Shown: positions 9,404 through 18,423, numbered from the stretch's first letter. The stretch: DNA of 64,000 nucleotides from Pseudomonadota bacterium (GCA_016704655.1 JADIZR010000007.1:62001-126000), one strand, 5' to 3'. The notes: a model not told the origin generated them from the letters alone. Numbers and translations are program-made.

Positions 9404-10645
9404 TTAACCAGGATCGGCGCGACTGACCAGCCCCAGTCGCTCGAGCACCGATCGCAGCTGCAGCCAGCGCTGCTCGAGCGCCCCGGTGTAACCGATCGAC
9501 ATTCGCACCAGGCCAGGCCTGATGCCCGCCTTCACGAGTTCTTCCTCCGGCATCTCGCTGCTGGTGGAGGACGCCGAGCACGACATCAGCGTCTCGCTGT
9601 AACCCAGGCTCACCGCCATCAGGCCGAACTGGTGTTCGTTCTGCAGCAGGCCCATGAATTCAAACGCGCGCTCGCGCGAGCCAAGGTCCAGCGCGAGGAT
9701 CCCGCCGCACCCGAAATCCGGGTTCGCCAGCTGCTGCAGCAGGGCGTGGTCCGGGTGATTCGCGAGGCCGGGGTAGGTCACCGGCAACCCCAGTTCGTCG
9801 AGACGTGTCGCCATGGCATGCGCCCGGCGACTGTGCTCCGCCATGCGCAGGCCCAGGTGAGGCAGGCGCAGGCTGATATCGAAGGCCACCTGGGGATCCA
9901 TGGTGGGCCCCAGCAGCATCAGCGAACCCGTATGCAGGTCCATGAGCTGCATGATGAATTCGGTGGTGCCACACACGGCCCCGGCGATGTGGTCGCTGGC
10001 GCCGTTCATGAACTTCGTGAGGCTGTGCACGACGACGTCCGCACCGAGCTGGATTGGCGCCACGATCAGGGGCGTGAATGTGTTGTCGACGACGAGCATC
10101 GCACCGTGCCGGTGCGCGATGTCCGCGAGTCGCGGGATGTCGGCAATTCGCAACGTCGGGTTGGACACCGACTCGCAATAGAGGACCCTGGTGCGCGGCG
10201 TGATCGCACGCTCGACCGCGGCGAGATCCGAGACGTCCACGAACGTCGTCGTGACCCCGGCCTTGGCGGGCAGGGAGTCGTGCAGGAAGGCGAACGTACC
10301 GCCATAAACGGTGCGGCTGGCCACCACGTGGTCGCCCGTGCCGCAGCGCTGCATGATCGTCGCCGCGATGGCTGCCATCCCGCTCGAAGTGCAGTAACCC
10401 GCCTGCGCGCCCTCGTAAGCCGCGATCTGGCGACCCAGCACGTAGACCGTCGGATTGAAGTGACGCCCGTACAGGTAACAGCCGCCCACGTCCGGGCCGA
10501 GGTGCCCTTGGAAGATCTCGGGCATTGTCGTCGGGTCGATCACCGTGAACGTCGTACTGGCCTCGACCGACATGTTCACGCCGCCGTGCTCGCCGAACTC
10601 GTGGCGGAGGTTGGCAAATGACTGGATCGGGTCGAGTCGGCTCAT
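9404..10645 (-). CDS. Cys/Met metabolism PLP-dependent enzyme (gamma-lyase/synthase family)
   Basis: 413 residues of the trans-sulfuration enzyme family (cystathionine gamma-synthase, methionine gamma-lyase, O-acetylhomoserine sulfhydrylase). Seen: YGRHFNPTVYVLGRQIAAYEGA near the N-terminus, the cofactor stacking region SGMAAIAAT, VVDNTFTPL with the Asp that pairs with the pyridine nitrogen, and the PLP lysine in VHSLTKFMNGASDH. The C-terminal VRMSIGYTG substrate-binding stretch is present. Subfamily members are hard to separate without alignment, and methionine or cysteine gamma-lyase is about as likely as a synthase. It stands alone, convergent with the ferritin gene. Confidence 0.85.
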   Translation of the reverse strand: MSRLDPIQSFANLRHEFGEHGGVNMSVEASTTFTVIDPTTMPEIFQGHLGPDVGGCYLYGRHFNPTVYVLGRQIAAYEGAQAGYCTSSGMAAIAATIMQRCGTGDHVVASRTVYGGTFAFLHDSLPAKAGVTTTFVDVSDLAAVERAITPRTRVLYCESVSNPTLRIADIPRLADIAHRHGAMLVVDNTFTPLIVAPIQLGADVVVHSLTKFMNGASDHIAGAVCGTTEFIMQLMDLHTGSLMLLGPTMDPQVAFDISLRLPHLGLRMAEHSRRAHAMATRLDELGLPVTYPGLANHPDHALLQQLANPDFGCGGILALDLGSRERAFEFMGLLQNEHQFGLMAVSLGYSETLMSCSASSTSSEMPEEELVKAGIRPGLVRMSIGYTGALEQRWLQLRSVLERLGLVSRADPG

Positions 10646-10878
10646 GGTGTTCTCGCTGAATGGGTGCGCGCGCCGGAAGCCCTCGCGCGGTCGGCGTTAA
10701 TCGGGCATTAGTACAGTGTGCGTTCGGCGCTGCCAAGCGCCAGCACCCGCCATGCGCAAGCCTGAGTGAGTCGGCCGCGGACGACGTCGAAGAAGTCAGT
10801 TACCCCCGCCGGCCCCGACGTGAATCACGCGCCCCCTATCGCCTCGACCCCACCGTCGAGGCTCAAGCCTGCCCCGTG

Positions 10879-10941
10879 TTGTACAATACTTGTCCAACTA
10901 TATTTGACTTTCTGGGAAGCTCTGTATAGTTTATGTACAAC
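10879..10941 (+). promoter_or_regulatory. promoter and putative operators of the CarH-type regulator operon
   Basis: An AT-rich island in GC-rich DNA just upstream of the B12-dependent regulator. It contains TTGACT (10904-10909) and TATAGT (10925-10930) as -35/-10 candidates; the spacer is 15, or 16 if TTTGAC is used. Three similar elements surround them: TTGTACAA (10879-10886), TTGTCCAA (10890-10897) and ATGTACAA (10933-10940). MerR-family photoreceptors of the CarH/LitR type repress their own promoters in the dark by binding repeated elements that overlap the core promoter. The assignment of these repeats as the operator is an inference. Confidence 0.55.
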
Positions 10942-10966
10942 TTTATCCCAGCTCGATCACCCGTCA

Positions 10967-11872
10967 ATGCCCACCCGGGAGCAGTTTCCGATTCGCACCG
11001 TGTCCGCCCTGACAGGCGTCAGCACCGTCACGCTGCGCGCCTGGGAGCGGCGTTATGGCCTGCTGCGCCCGGTGCGTACCCCGTCCGGTCATCGGCTCTA
11101 CACGCACGCCAACGTCGAGGAGATCCGGCGGGTGCTGGCGCTCGTCGAGCGGGGCATCCCGGTAAGTCGCGTGCGCCAGGTCCTCGACGCCGAGGCGATC
11201 TCGCGCGCACCAGATGCCGGCGGGAGCCCCTGGACCGACTACCAGGACCGGATGGCGGCCGCGATCGCTGGCCTGGACGAACAGAGCCTCGAAGACGTCT
11301 ACGACGAAGCGCTGTCGCTGCATCCCATCGAGAGCGTGACCCGCCACGTGGTGCTGCCGCTGCTCGAGAGGCTCGGCGCGCGCTGGGAAGAGATCGACGG
11401 CGCAATCGCCGAAGAACACTTCTTTGCCACCTACCTGCGCAGCAAGCTCGGCGCGCGCCTGCAGCACCGCATGCGCTACGCGTCCGGCCCCCGGCTCGTC
11501 ATCGCCTGCGCGCCCGGTGAGCAGCACGAGGTAGGGTTGCTGCTCTTCGCGCTCGAGGCGCGCAACGCCGGATTCCGGCCGGTGCTGCTCGGCGCGGACA
11601 CGCCTTTCGCCGACATGGCCACCGCACTGCGCCGTTCGGGCGGGGACGGCATCGTGATCTCCTCCTCCGTGGATCCACACGACGGAGCGCTCGAGCGCGG
11701 CCTGGCCGAACTCGTGTCGTCGGTCGCGGTGCCGGTCTTCGTCGGCGGCGCAACCTCGGTGCGGCACCGCCGCGCCATCACCACTGCCGGTGCGATCCCG
11801 CTCGGCGTCGACCTCGAGGACGGCGTGCGCCTCCTCGCAATCACTCTTTCTTCTGAGGAGCAGACTACATGA
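10967..11872 (+). CDS. CarH/LitR-type MerR-family B12-dependent photoreceptor regulator
   Basis: 301 residues. Residues 8-75 are a MerR winged helix (IRTVSALTGVSTVTLRAWER, then YGLLRPVRTPSGHRLYT). Residues 90-170 form the helical B12-capping domain with the W-x9-E-H motif (W140, E150, H151) that marks AdoB12 photoreceptors. Residues 175-295 are the cobalamin-binding Rossmann domain with E185-x-H187-x-x-G190, whose His is the expected lower ligand. Known members bind DNA in the dark and release it when light breaks the Co-C bond. The ATG at 10967 fits the MerR start. The gene leads an operon of lipid-modification genes and overlaps the next gene by four bases. Confidence 0.85.
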   Translation: MPTREQFPIRTVSALTGVSTVTLRAWERRYGLLRPVRTPSGHRLYTHANVEEIRRVLALVERGIPVSRVRQVLDAEAISRAPDAGGSPWTDYQDRMAAAIAGLDEQSLEDVYDEALSLHPIESVTRHVVLPLLERLGARWEEIDGAIAEEHFFATYLRSKLGARLQHRMRYASGPRLVIACAPGEQHEVGLLLFALEARNAGFRPVLLGADTPFADMATALRRSGGDGIVISSSVDPHDGALERGLAELVSSVAVPVFVGGATSVRHRRAITTAGAIPLGVDLEDGVRLLAITLSSEEQTT

Positions 11873-12930
11873 GCGAGGCCACCCGCCGCGCCCTCGACTG
11901 GGTCGAACAGGGCCTCGTGCCGGACGCCGTCGTACGCGCCGGGATCCGCCGGCTCTGCGAGCAGCGCCTGCGCGAGATCGCGGCCGGCGACTGCGAGCGC
12001 GCCGCGGACGCGACCGAAGCCTTCGTCGCCGCTATGGACGCTGCTGAACTCGCGCCCGTGCCGCACCTCGCAAACGAGCAGCACTACGAGGTGCCGGCGC
12101 GCTTCTTCGATCTCGCGCTCGGACCGCACCTCAAGTACTCGAGCGCCTGGTGGCCGCAAGGCACGCAGACGCTCGAGGCGGCCGAGGCCCGCGCGCTTGC
12201 GGCAACCTGCGAGCACGCAGGACTGGCGGACGGCCAGGAGATCCTCGAGCTCGGTTGTGGCTGGGGCTCGCTCACGCTGTGGATGGCCGCGCATTACCGC
12301 GGCAGCCGCATCACGGCGGTGTCGAATTCGTCCTCGCAACGCGCCTGGATCGAATCCGAGGCGCGCCACCGCAACCTGACGAACGTCAAGGTGATCACGG
12401 CCGATATGAACCTCTTCACTGCCCCCGGCCGCTACGATCGCATCTTATCGGTCGAGATGTTCGAGCACATGCGCAACTGGCGCACGCTCTTCGGTCGCGC
12501 GCACGACTGGCTGGTGCCCGGCGGACGGTTCCTCATGCACGTGTTCTGCCATCGTTCGACGCCGTACGCGTTCGTGGATGGCGGGCCGTCCGACTGGATG
12601 AGTCGTCACTTCTTCTCCGGCGGCATGATGCCGAGCGACGACCTCGCCCTGCGCTTCCAGGACCGCCTGCGCTTCCTCGCCCGCTGGCGCTGGGACGGCA
12701 CGCACTACGAGCGCACGGCGAACGCCTGGCTCGCGAACGTGGACGCGCGGCGCGAGGCCGTGCTCGAAGTGCTAGCCGCGACGTACGGGCAGGCCGCGCC
12801 GCAGTGGCTGCAGCGCTGGCGCGTTTTCTTCATGGCCTGCGCCGAGCTCTTCGGCTACCGCGACGGCCAGGAGTGGTGGGTGAGCCACTACCTGTTCGAG
12901 CGCCCTGCAACGGAGTCCACGGGATCATGA
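11869..12930 (+). CDS. SAM-dependent methyltransferase of the CFA-synthase superfamily
   Basis: 353 residues. The SAM-binding motif I is ILELGCGWGSLTLWMA, preceded by the acyl-chain region (HYEVPARFFDLALGPHLKYSSAWW) typical of cyclopropane-fatty-acid synthase relatives. Post-motif segments (SVEMFEHMRNWR, MHVFCHRSTPYAF) are intact. It lacks the ~100-residue N-terminal domain of classical Cfa and is closer to the shorter methyltransferases found beside light-inducible operons. It overlaps its neighbours on both sides by four bases (ATGA), so it is translated as part of the operon. It may methylate an unsaturated acyl chain or another amphipathic substrate; the substrate is unknown. Confidence 0.8.
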   Translation: MSEATRRALDWVEQGLVPDAVVRAGIRRLCEQRLREIAAGDCERAADATEAFVAAMDAAELAPVPHLANEQHYEVPARFFDLALGPHLKYSSAWWPQGTQTLEAAEARALAATCEHAGLADGQEILELGCGWGSLTLWMAAHYRGSRITAVSNSSSQRAWIESEARHRNLTNVKVITADMNLFTAPGRYDRILSVEMFEHMRNWRTLFGRAHDWLVPGGRFLMHVFCHRSTPYAFVDGGPSDWMSRHFFSGGMMPSDDLALRFQDRLRFLARWRWDGTHYERTANAWLANVDARREAVLEVLAATYGQAAPQWLQRWRVFFMACAELFGYRDGQEWWVSHYLFERPATESTGS

Positions 12931-13592
12931 AAGCCTTGACCTGGTCGGCGCCGCTGCGCGGCATCGCGGTGCTCGCCTCGCTGCTGGTCGTGGCCCCGAC
13001 AGCAACCTCGAGTCCGACCGCGCCGGCGGCAGACGGCGAGTGGAATTTCCGGGTGCTGCTCGACGGCAGGGAAGTCGGCTGGCACCGCTACGTCGTGCGC
13101 GGGGACGGCGCGTCGACCAAGGTGGAGAGCCGCGCGCAGTTCGACGTGCGGTTCCTGCTGCTGAATGCTTACAGCTACCGGCACACCGCGCGCGAGCGCT
13201 GGCGCGGCGCCTGCCTCGACGAACTCGAGTCCCGGACCGAGACCAATGGCCGAGTCGAGGAAGTCGCCGCAGTGGCGTACGACGACGCCGTGGTGGTGGA
13301 CGGTCCGTCCGGGGACGCGCGCCTGCCGGGTTGCGTCATGAGCTTTGCCTATTGGGACCCGCGCATCCTCCGCGCGACGCGCCTCCTCAACTCGCAGACG
13401 GGCGAGTTGCTGCCGGTAAGCGTCGCGGAACGTGGGACGGAACGGGTCAACGTCGCAGGACGCACCGTCGCGGCGACTCGCCATCGGTTGTCGGCCCCCA
13501 ACCTGCAGATCGATCTCTGGTATGCCGACGGCCGCTGGGTCGCCCTCGAGGCGCCGACGCCGGGCGGTCGGACACTGCGTTACGAACTCTGA
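12927..13592 (+). CDS. DUF6134-like exported protein
   Basis: 221 residues. A signal peptide is visible (MKALTWSAPLRGIAVLASLL, then cleavage near TSSPTAPA). The mature part is beta-rich: W-x-F-x-V-x-L-D-G-x-x-V-G-W-H-R-Y, a repeated Y-x-H-x-x-R-E-x-W-R-G-x-C-L segment and a C-terminal I-D-L-W-Y. Two conserved Cys residues (in GACLDEL and PGCVMSFAYWDPR) could form a disulfide. The pattern fits DUF6134 proteins, which are often next to lipocalin and CFA genes. Function is unknown; a periplasmic role in handling modified lipids is plausible from context only. Confidence 0.7.
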   Translation: MKALTWSAPLRGIAVLASLLVVAPTATSSPTAPAADGEWNFRVLLDGREVGWHRYVVRGDGASTKVESRAQFDVRFLLLNAYSYRHTARERWRGACLDELESRTETNGRVEEVAAVAYDDAVVVDGPSGDARLPGCVMSFAYWDPRILRATRLLNSQTGELLPVSVAERGTERVNVAGRTVAATRHRLSAPNLQIDLWYADGRWVALEAPTPGGRTLRYEL

Positions 13593-14174
13593 TGAGCGTT
13601 CATTCCATGCCCCACAGACAGTTTCTCGCCGCTCGCCGCGATCGCCGCGATCGCCGTTGCCGGCTGCAGCAGCGTGCCGCGTCCGCCGGTTCCCGTCGTG
13701 CAACACGTCGATCTCGAGCGGTTCATGGGCGACTGGTACGTGATCGCGTCCATTCCCACCTATATCGAGCGGGACGCCTGGAACGCAATCGAGTCCTACA
13801 AGCTCGACCCCGACGGCACCATCGCCACGACGTTCACGTTCAACGCAGGCGGCTACGACGGGCCGGAGCGACTCTATACGCCGCGCGGATTCGTGGTGGA
13901 CCGGACCTCGAACGCGGTGTGGGGGATGCAGTTCGTGTGGCCGATCAAGGCTGACTACCGCATCTCGTACCTGTCCGACGACTACGGCCAGACCGTGATC
14001 GCCCGCGAGGCCCGCGATTACGTCTGGATCATGGCGCGCGCACCGCAGCTGAGCGAGGCCGACTACACGCGCCTCACCGACTTTGTCGCTGCCATGGGTT
14101 ACGACGTGTCGAAACTGCGCAAGGTGCCGCAGCGCTGGCCGGAACCCGCGCAGGCGCGCGGAGACCAGCCGTGA
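13592..14174 (+). CDS. lipocalin (Blc-like lipoprotein), frameshifted in the signal peptide
   Basis: The mature part is a clear bacterial lipocalin: LERFMGDWYVIASIPTYIER, the GxW motif, then YKLDPDGTIATTFTFN, YRISYLSDDY and the C-terminal YVWIMAR. Upstream in the same frame is a lipoprotein signal core (AAIAAIAVAGCSS) but no start codon. The ATG at 13592 (overlapping the previous stop, TGATG) and a second at 13607 lie one frame over and read MPHRQFLAA. A single indel at about 13634 would join the two into a normal lipoprotein. Bacterial lipocalins of this type bind lysophospholipids or fatty acids at the outer membrane and often sit in light or oxidative-stress operons with Cfa. Confidence 0.8.
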
Positions 14175-15112
14175 GCAACCGCCTCGTCGTCGCGCTGCGC
14201 CGCTGGGTCGACAGCTCAGCCGAGGGCGACCAGCTGCGCGATGATCCGCGCGGCATCGACTGGCCACGGGTCGTCCCGTTCGTCGCGCTGCATCTCGGCT
14301 GCCTGGGCGCGATCTGGACCGGCTGGAGCCCGTTCGCAGCGGGGCTCGCCGTCGCTCTCTTCGCCGTGCGCATGTTCGCGATCACAGCCTTCTACCACCG
14401 CTATTTCTCGCATCGCGCGTTCCGCACGTCGCGTGGCTGGCAGTTCGTGTTTGCCGTGCTCGGCGCCTCCGCCGTGCAGCGCGGGCCGTTGTGGTGGGCT
14501 GCGCACCATCGCCATCACCACGTGCACTCCGACCAGCCCGAAGACGTCCACTCGGCCCGGCAGGAAGGCTTCCTGCGAAGCCACATGGGCTGGTTCCTGG
14601 CGCGCGAGAACTTCGCCACGCGCACGCGCCTGGTCCGCGACCTCGCGCGCTATCCCGAGCTCCGCTGGCTCGACCGCTACGACGTGGCCGTGCCGGCTGC
14701 ACTCTTCGTGGCACTGTGGACACTTGGCGCGTGGCTCGAGGCCGCCCACCCGTCGCTGGGCACCAGCGCCTGGCAGCTCGTCGTATGGGGCTTCTGCATC
14801 TCGACCGTCGTGCTGTTCCACGCCACTTTCGTCATCAACTCGCTGGCGCACTGCTGGGGCACGCGACGCTACGAGACGAACGATGACTCACGCAACAATC
14901 TCCTGCTGGCACTCGTCACCTTCGGCGAGGGCTGGCACAACAATCACCATCGCTACCCCGGGGCCGCGCGCCAGGGCTTCTACTGGTGGGAACTCGACCT
15001 GAGCTGGTACGGCCTGCGGCTGCTCGCCGCGCTCGGCATCGTGCGCGACTTGCGGCCGGTGCCCCTGTCGGTCCTCGAGGCCGGGCGCCACGGCCGACGG
15101 AGGCAGCCGTGA
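14171..15112 (+). CDS. acyl-CoA/fatty acid desaturase (delta-9 type)
   Basis: 313 residues of an integral-membrane di-iron desaturase. The three histidine boxes are HRYFSH, HHRHHH and HNNHHRYPG, in the usual order and spacing. Hydrophobic segments around residues 30-75 and 175-235 give the expected hairpins. Such enzymes insert a cis double bond into acyl chains, commonly at delta-9. The start overlaps the lipocalin stop and the stop overlaps the next GTG start, so the gene sits mid-operon. It could supply the unsaturated chains used by the CFA-type methyltransferases at 11869 and 17113. Confidence 0.9.
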   Translation: MSNRLVVALRRWVDSSAEGDQLRDDPRGIDWPRVVPFVALHLGCLGAIWTGWSPFAAGLAVALFAVRMFAITAFYHRYFSHRAFRTSRGWQFVFAVLGASAVQRGPLWWAAHHRHHHVHSDQPEDVHSARQEGFLRSHMGWFLARENFATRTRLVRDLARYPELRWLDRYDVAVPAALFVALWTLGAWLEAAHPSLGTSAWQLVVWGFCISTVVLFHATFVINSLAHCWGTRRYETNDDSRNNLLLALVTFGEGWHNNHHRYPGAARQGFYWWELDLSWYGLRLLAALGIVRDLRPVPLSVLEAGRHGRRRQP

Positions 15113-16377
15113 AGGTTGCGGTCGTCGGCGCCGGCATCGCGGGCAACGTCGCGGCCCGCGAACTCCACCGCGAACACGACGTCACGGTGTTCGAGGCAGG
15201 CCATCACGTCGGCGGCCACACGCACACGCACGCAGTCGAGATGCACGGCCGGACCTGGCAGGTGGACACCGGTTTCATCGTCTTCAACGACCGCACCTAC
15301 CCGAACTTCATTGCGCTCCTCGACGAACTCGGCGTCGCGTCGCAGGAAAGCTCCATGAGCTTCTCAGTGCGCGACGAGGTCGCTGGAATCGAGTACAACG
15401 GCACGTCGCTGAACGCGCTGTTCGCGCAAAGGCGCAACCTGCTGCGGCCGTCGTTCCTCGGCATGGTGCGCGACATCCTGCGCTTCAACCGCGAGGCCCC
15501 GCGCCTGCTCGACGAGGCAGGCGGCGAGCTGCCGCTCGGCGAGTTCCTCGCGCGTGGCCGCTACGGGCGTGCTTTCGTCGATCACTACGTCGTGCCGATG
15601 GGGGCTGCAATCTGGTCCACCGACCCGGCCAGGATGATGGGATTCCCGGCACGCTTCTTCGTGCGCTTCCTGCACAACCACGGCATGCTCACCGTCGACG
15701 ACCGGCCGACGTGGCGCACCATCGGTGGCGGCTCGGCGCGCTACGTCGAGAAGCTCACGGCGCCGTTCCGCGACCGCATCCATCTCGCGACTCCGGTGGA
15801 ACACGTGCGGCGACTTCCGGGCGGCGTGCTCGTGAAGCCCCGTGGGCAGGAGGCGGTGCGTTTCGACGCCGTGTTCCTCGCCTGTCACAGCGACCAGGCG
15901 CTCGGCTTGCTCGCCGACCCGAGCGCTGCCGAGCGCGAAGTGCTGGGTGCCATCCCGTACCAGGCGAACGAGGCGGTGCTGCATACCGACGTGCGCCTGC
16001 TGCCGCGCCGCCGCCTGGCCTGGGCCGGGTGGAATTACCACGTGCGACCTGACTCCGGTCCGGTGGCGCTCACCTACAACATGAACATCCTGCAGCGTCT
16101 CGACGCGCCGACGCCGTTCCTGGTGACGCTGAACCACACGGACGCGATCGACCCCGACCGCATCATCAAGCGCATCTCCTATCACCACCCGCTCTACACC
16201 CCGGCGTCGGTGGCCGCACAGTCTCGCCACCGCGAGATCGACGGCGCGCGAGGCACCTACTATTGCGGCGCGTGGCTGCGCAACGGCTTCCATGAGGATG
16301 GGGTCGCGAGCGCGCTCGCCGCCGTCGGGCATTTCCGGGACGACCATGCACAGCGCGCTCTACACCGGTCGGCTTAG
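15109..16377 (+). CDS. NAD(P)/FAD-dependent amine-oxidase-like oxidoreductase
   Basis: 422 residues starting at a GTG that overlaps the desaturase stop (GTGA). The dinucleotide-binding motif VAVVGAGIAGNVAARELH opens the protein, followed by the acidic ribose-binding residue in VTVFEAGHHVGGHTHT. IGGGSARYVEKL and a C-terminal YYCGAWLRNGFHEDGVASA FAD motif complete the fold. This family is regularly paired with DUF1365 and Cfa genes. In Rhodobacter sphaeroides, genes of this kind belong to the singlet-oxygen (ChrR) regulon, and some take part in furan fatty acid synthesis. An acyl-chain oxidation or desaturation role is inferred here. Confidence 0.85.
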   Translation: MKVAVVGAGIAGNVAARELHREHDVTVFEAGHHVGGHTHTHAVEMHGRTWQVDTGFIVFNDRTYPNFIALLDELGVASQESSMSFSVRDEVAGIEYNGTSLNALFAQRRNLLRPSFLGMVRDILRFNREAPRLLDEAGGELPLGEFLARGRYGRAFVDHYVVPMGAAIWSTDPARMMGFPARFFVRFLHNHGMLTVDDRPTWRTIGGGSARYVEKLTAPFRDRIHLATPVEHVRRLPGGVLVKPRGQEAVRFDAVFLACHSDQALGLLADPSAAEREVLGAIPYQANEAVLHTDVRLLPRRRLAWAGWNYHVRPDSGPVALTYNMNILQRLDAPTPFLVTLNHTDAIDPDRIIKRISYHHPLYTPASVAAQSRHREIDGARGTYYCGAWLRNGFHEDGVASALAAVGHFRDDHAQRALHRSA

Positions 16378-17116
16378 CCACCACCGGCGGCGCCCGGTGT
16401 CGCACGCGTTCGACTACCCGCTCTGCTACGCGTGGCTCGACCTCGCGGAACTGGACGAGGTGTTCCGTGGCCGGTGGCTGTGGTCGACACGGCGTCCAGC
16501 GCTCGCATGGCTGCGCCGCGCCGACTACCTCGGCGACGCCGCCGTCCCGCTCGACACTGCCCTGCGCGACTGCGTCGAGGCCGAGACCGGTCGACGCCCC
16601 GCGGGGCCGGTGCGCCTCCTCACGCAGCTGCGCACCTGGGGACACTGCTTCAACCCGGTGAGTTTCTACTACTGCTACGAACCCGACGGGCAGACCGTCG
16701 AAACGGTCGTTGCCGAAATCACGAACACGCCCTGGGGCGAGCGCCACGCCTACGTGCTGCCCGCCACGAACGGAACCCGCGACGGCAATGGACTGCGCTT
16801 CTGCTTCGGCAAGCGGTTCCACGTATCGCCGTTCATGCCCATGGACCAGGACTACGACTGGACCTTCAGCGAGCCCGGCGCAACCCTGGGAGTGCGCATG
16901 GTGAACCGCCGGAACGGCGAGCGGGTGTTCGACGCTGCCCTCGCGCTCGAGCGACGCGAGATCGGCGGTGCGAGCCTCGCCTGGACACTGGCGCGGTACC
17001 CGTTCGCCACCCTGAATATTGTCCGCCGGATCTACTGGCAGGCCCTGCGCCTGTGGCTCAGGCGCATTCCCTTTCACGCCCACCCGGCCGGTCAGGCCGA
17101 GGAGCGACGCACATGA
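16346..17116 (+). CDS. DUF1365 family protein
   Basis: 256 residues from the ATG at 16346, which lies inside the last 32 bases of the flavoprotein gene. Diagnostic segments are ALYTGRLSHHRRRPVSHAF, LLTQLRTWGHCFNPVSFYYC, VAEITNTPWGERHAYVL and FHVSPFMPMDQDYDWTF, all typical of DUF1365. No signal peptide or membrane span is obvious. The family is almost always encoded between an amine-oxidase-like flavoprotein and Cfa, as here, and its activity is not established. Its conserved Cys, His and Asn residues suggest an enzyme or a lipid-binding partner of its neighbours. Confidence 0.85.
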   Translation: MHSALYTGRLSHHRRRPVSHAFDYPLCYAWLDLAELDEVFRGRWLWSTRRPALAWLRRADYLGDAAVPLDTALRDCVEAETGRRPAGPVRLLTQLRTWGHCFNPVSFYYCYEPDGQTVETVVAEITNTPWGERHAYVLPATNGTRDGNGLRFCFGKRFHVSPFMPMDQDYDWTFSEPGATLGVRMVNRRNGERVFDAALALERREIGGASLAWTLARYPFATLNIVRRIYWQALRLWLRRIPFHAHPAGQAEERRT

Positions 17117-18348
17117 ACGACACGACCCTGATCGACCTGGCGCCGAGCGCGCCCCGCCCGAACGTGCTGGGTACCGCGGCGAAGCAGCTGGTGCTGGGGC
17201 GCCTCGCGGCCCTCGAGTGCGGCACCTTGCGCGTGCACGAGGGCGATACCGTCCAGGAATTTCGCGGACCGGCCGCGGGCATGGTCGCCACCATCGAAGT
17301 GCGCGATCCGTCGTTCTTTGCGGAACTCGCCTATGGCGGCTCGGTCGGCGCCGCCGAGTCGTACATGCTCGGCCATTGGTCAACGCCGGACCTTACAGCG
17401 CTGCTGCGCCTGATGCTCGTCAACCGCACGGCTCTCGATTCGCTCGAGGGCGGCCTCGCGAAGTTCTCCGCACCGCTGCGCCTCGCCGCGCAATGGCTCC
17501 ATCGCAATACCCGGGCCGGCAGCCGTCGCAACATCTCCGCGCACTACGATCTCGGCAACGACTTCTTCCGGCTGATGCTCGACGAGACCATGATGTACTC
17601 GTGCGCGCTCTTCGAGCGCCCGGACATGACCCTCGCCGACGCTTCGCGCGCCAAGCTCGATCTGATCTGCCACAAGCTCGAGCTCGGCCCGGCGAACCAC
17701 GTCCTCGAGATCGGCACCGGCTGGGGCGGCTTCGCCCTGCACGCCGCCGGCCGCTACGGCTGCCGGGTGACGACGACCACGATCTCGCCCAGCCAATACG
17801 AGCTCGCGCGGGAACGTGTGCGGGCTGCCGGCCTCGAAGATCGGATCACCGTGCTGCTCGAGGACTACCGCGACCTGCGGGGCCGCTACGACCGGCTCGT
17901 CTCGATCGAGATGATCGAGGCCATCGGTCACCGACAGTTCGGCGAGTTCTTCCGCCGCTCGGCGGACCTGCTGACGCGCGACGGGCGGATGGTGCTGCAG
18001 TCGATCACCATCGCCGACCGGCACTACGAACGCGCCCGGGACGAGGTCGACTTCATCAAGCGCCACATCTTCCCGGGCAGTTGCATCCCGTCGGTGGGCG
18101 CGCTAACCGCCGCCATGGTCGCCGCAAGCGACCTCCGGCTCGTGCACCTCGAGGACATCGGCCCGCACTACGCGACGACGCTCGCGGTGTGGCGGCGCAA
18201 CTTCCACGCCCGCCTCGACGAGGTGCGCAGGCTCGGCTACCCGGACACCTTCATCCGGATGTGGGAGTTTTATCTGGCCTACTGCGAGGCAGGCTTTGCC
18301 GAGCGCGCGCTCGGTGACGTGCACATGGTGCTGACGCGCGAGAGCTGA
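17113..18348 (+). CDS. cfa: cyclopropane-fatty-acyl-phospholipid synthase family methyltransferase
   Basis: 411 residues, the usual length for Cfa. The N-terminal lipid-binding domain (VHEGDTVQEFRGP, FFAELAYGGSVGAAESYMLG) precedes the catalytic domain. SAM motif I is VLEIGTGWGGFALHAA, the region with the bicarbonate-binding residues includes HYDLGNDFFRLMLDETMMYS, and SIEMIEAIGHRQF and QSITIADRHYE follow. It transfers a methylene from SAM to unsaturated phospholipid acyl chains, or methylates them. It is the last gene of the CarH-led operon; the start overlaps the DUF1365 stop (ATGA). Whether it makes cyclopropanes or branched precursors is not decided by the sequence. Confidence 0.88.
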   Translation: MNDTTLIDLAPSAPRPNVLGTAAKQLVLGRLAALECGTLRVHEGDTVQEFRGPAAGMVATIEVRDPSFFAELAYGGSVGAAESYMLGHWSTPDLTALLRLMLVNRTALDSLEGGLAKFSAPLRLAAQWLHRNTRAGSRRNISAHYDLGNDFFRLMLDETMMYSCALFERPDMTLADASRAKLDLICHKLELGPANHVLEIGTGWGGFALHAAGRYGCRVTTTTISPSQYELARERVRAAGLEDRITVLLEDYRDLRGRYDRLVSIEMIEAIGHRQFGEFFRRSADLLTRDGRMVLQSITIADRHYERARDEVDFIKRHIFPGSCIPSVGALTAAMVAASDLRLVHLEDIGPHYATTLAVWRRNFHARLDEVRRLGYPDTFIRMWEFYLAYCEAGFAERALGDVHMVLTRES

Positions 18349-18423
18349 GTGGTCGCGTTGGCCAGCAACCGAACCACCACCCACCGGGGGGGCCACACCC
18401 CGACAGCAGACGGCGCAACCTGC

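Noticed and set aside
9048..10645. Possible encapsulin nanocompartment operon
   Set aside because: Only the ferritin gene is present. The adjacent gene is a PLP enzyme on the other strand and no shell protein occurs in the window.
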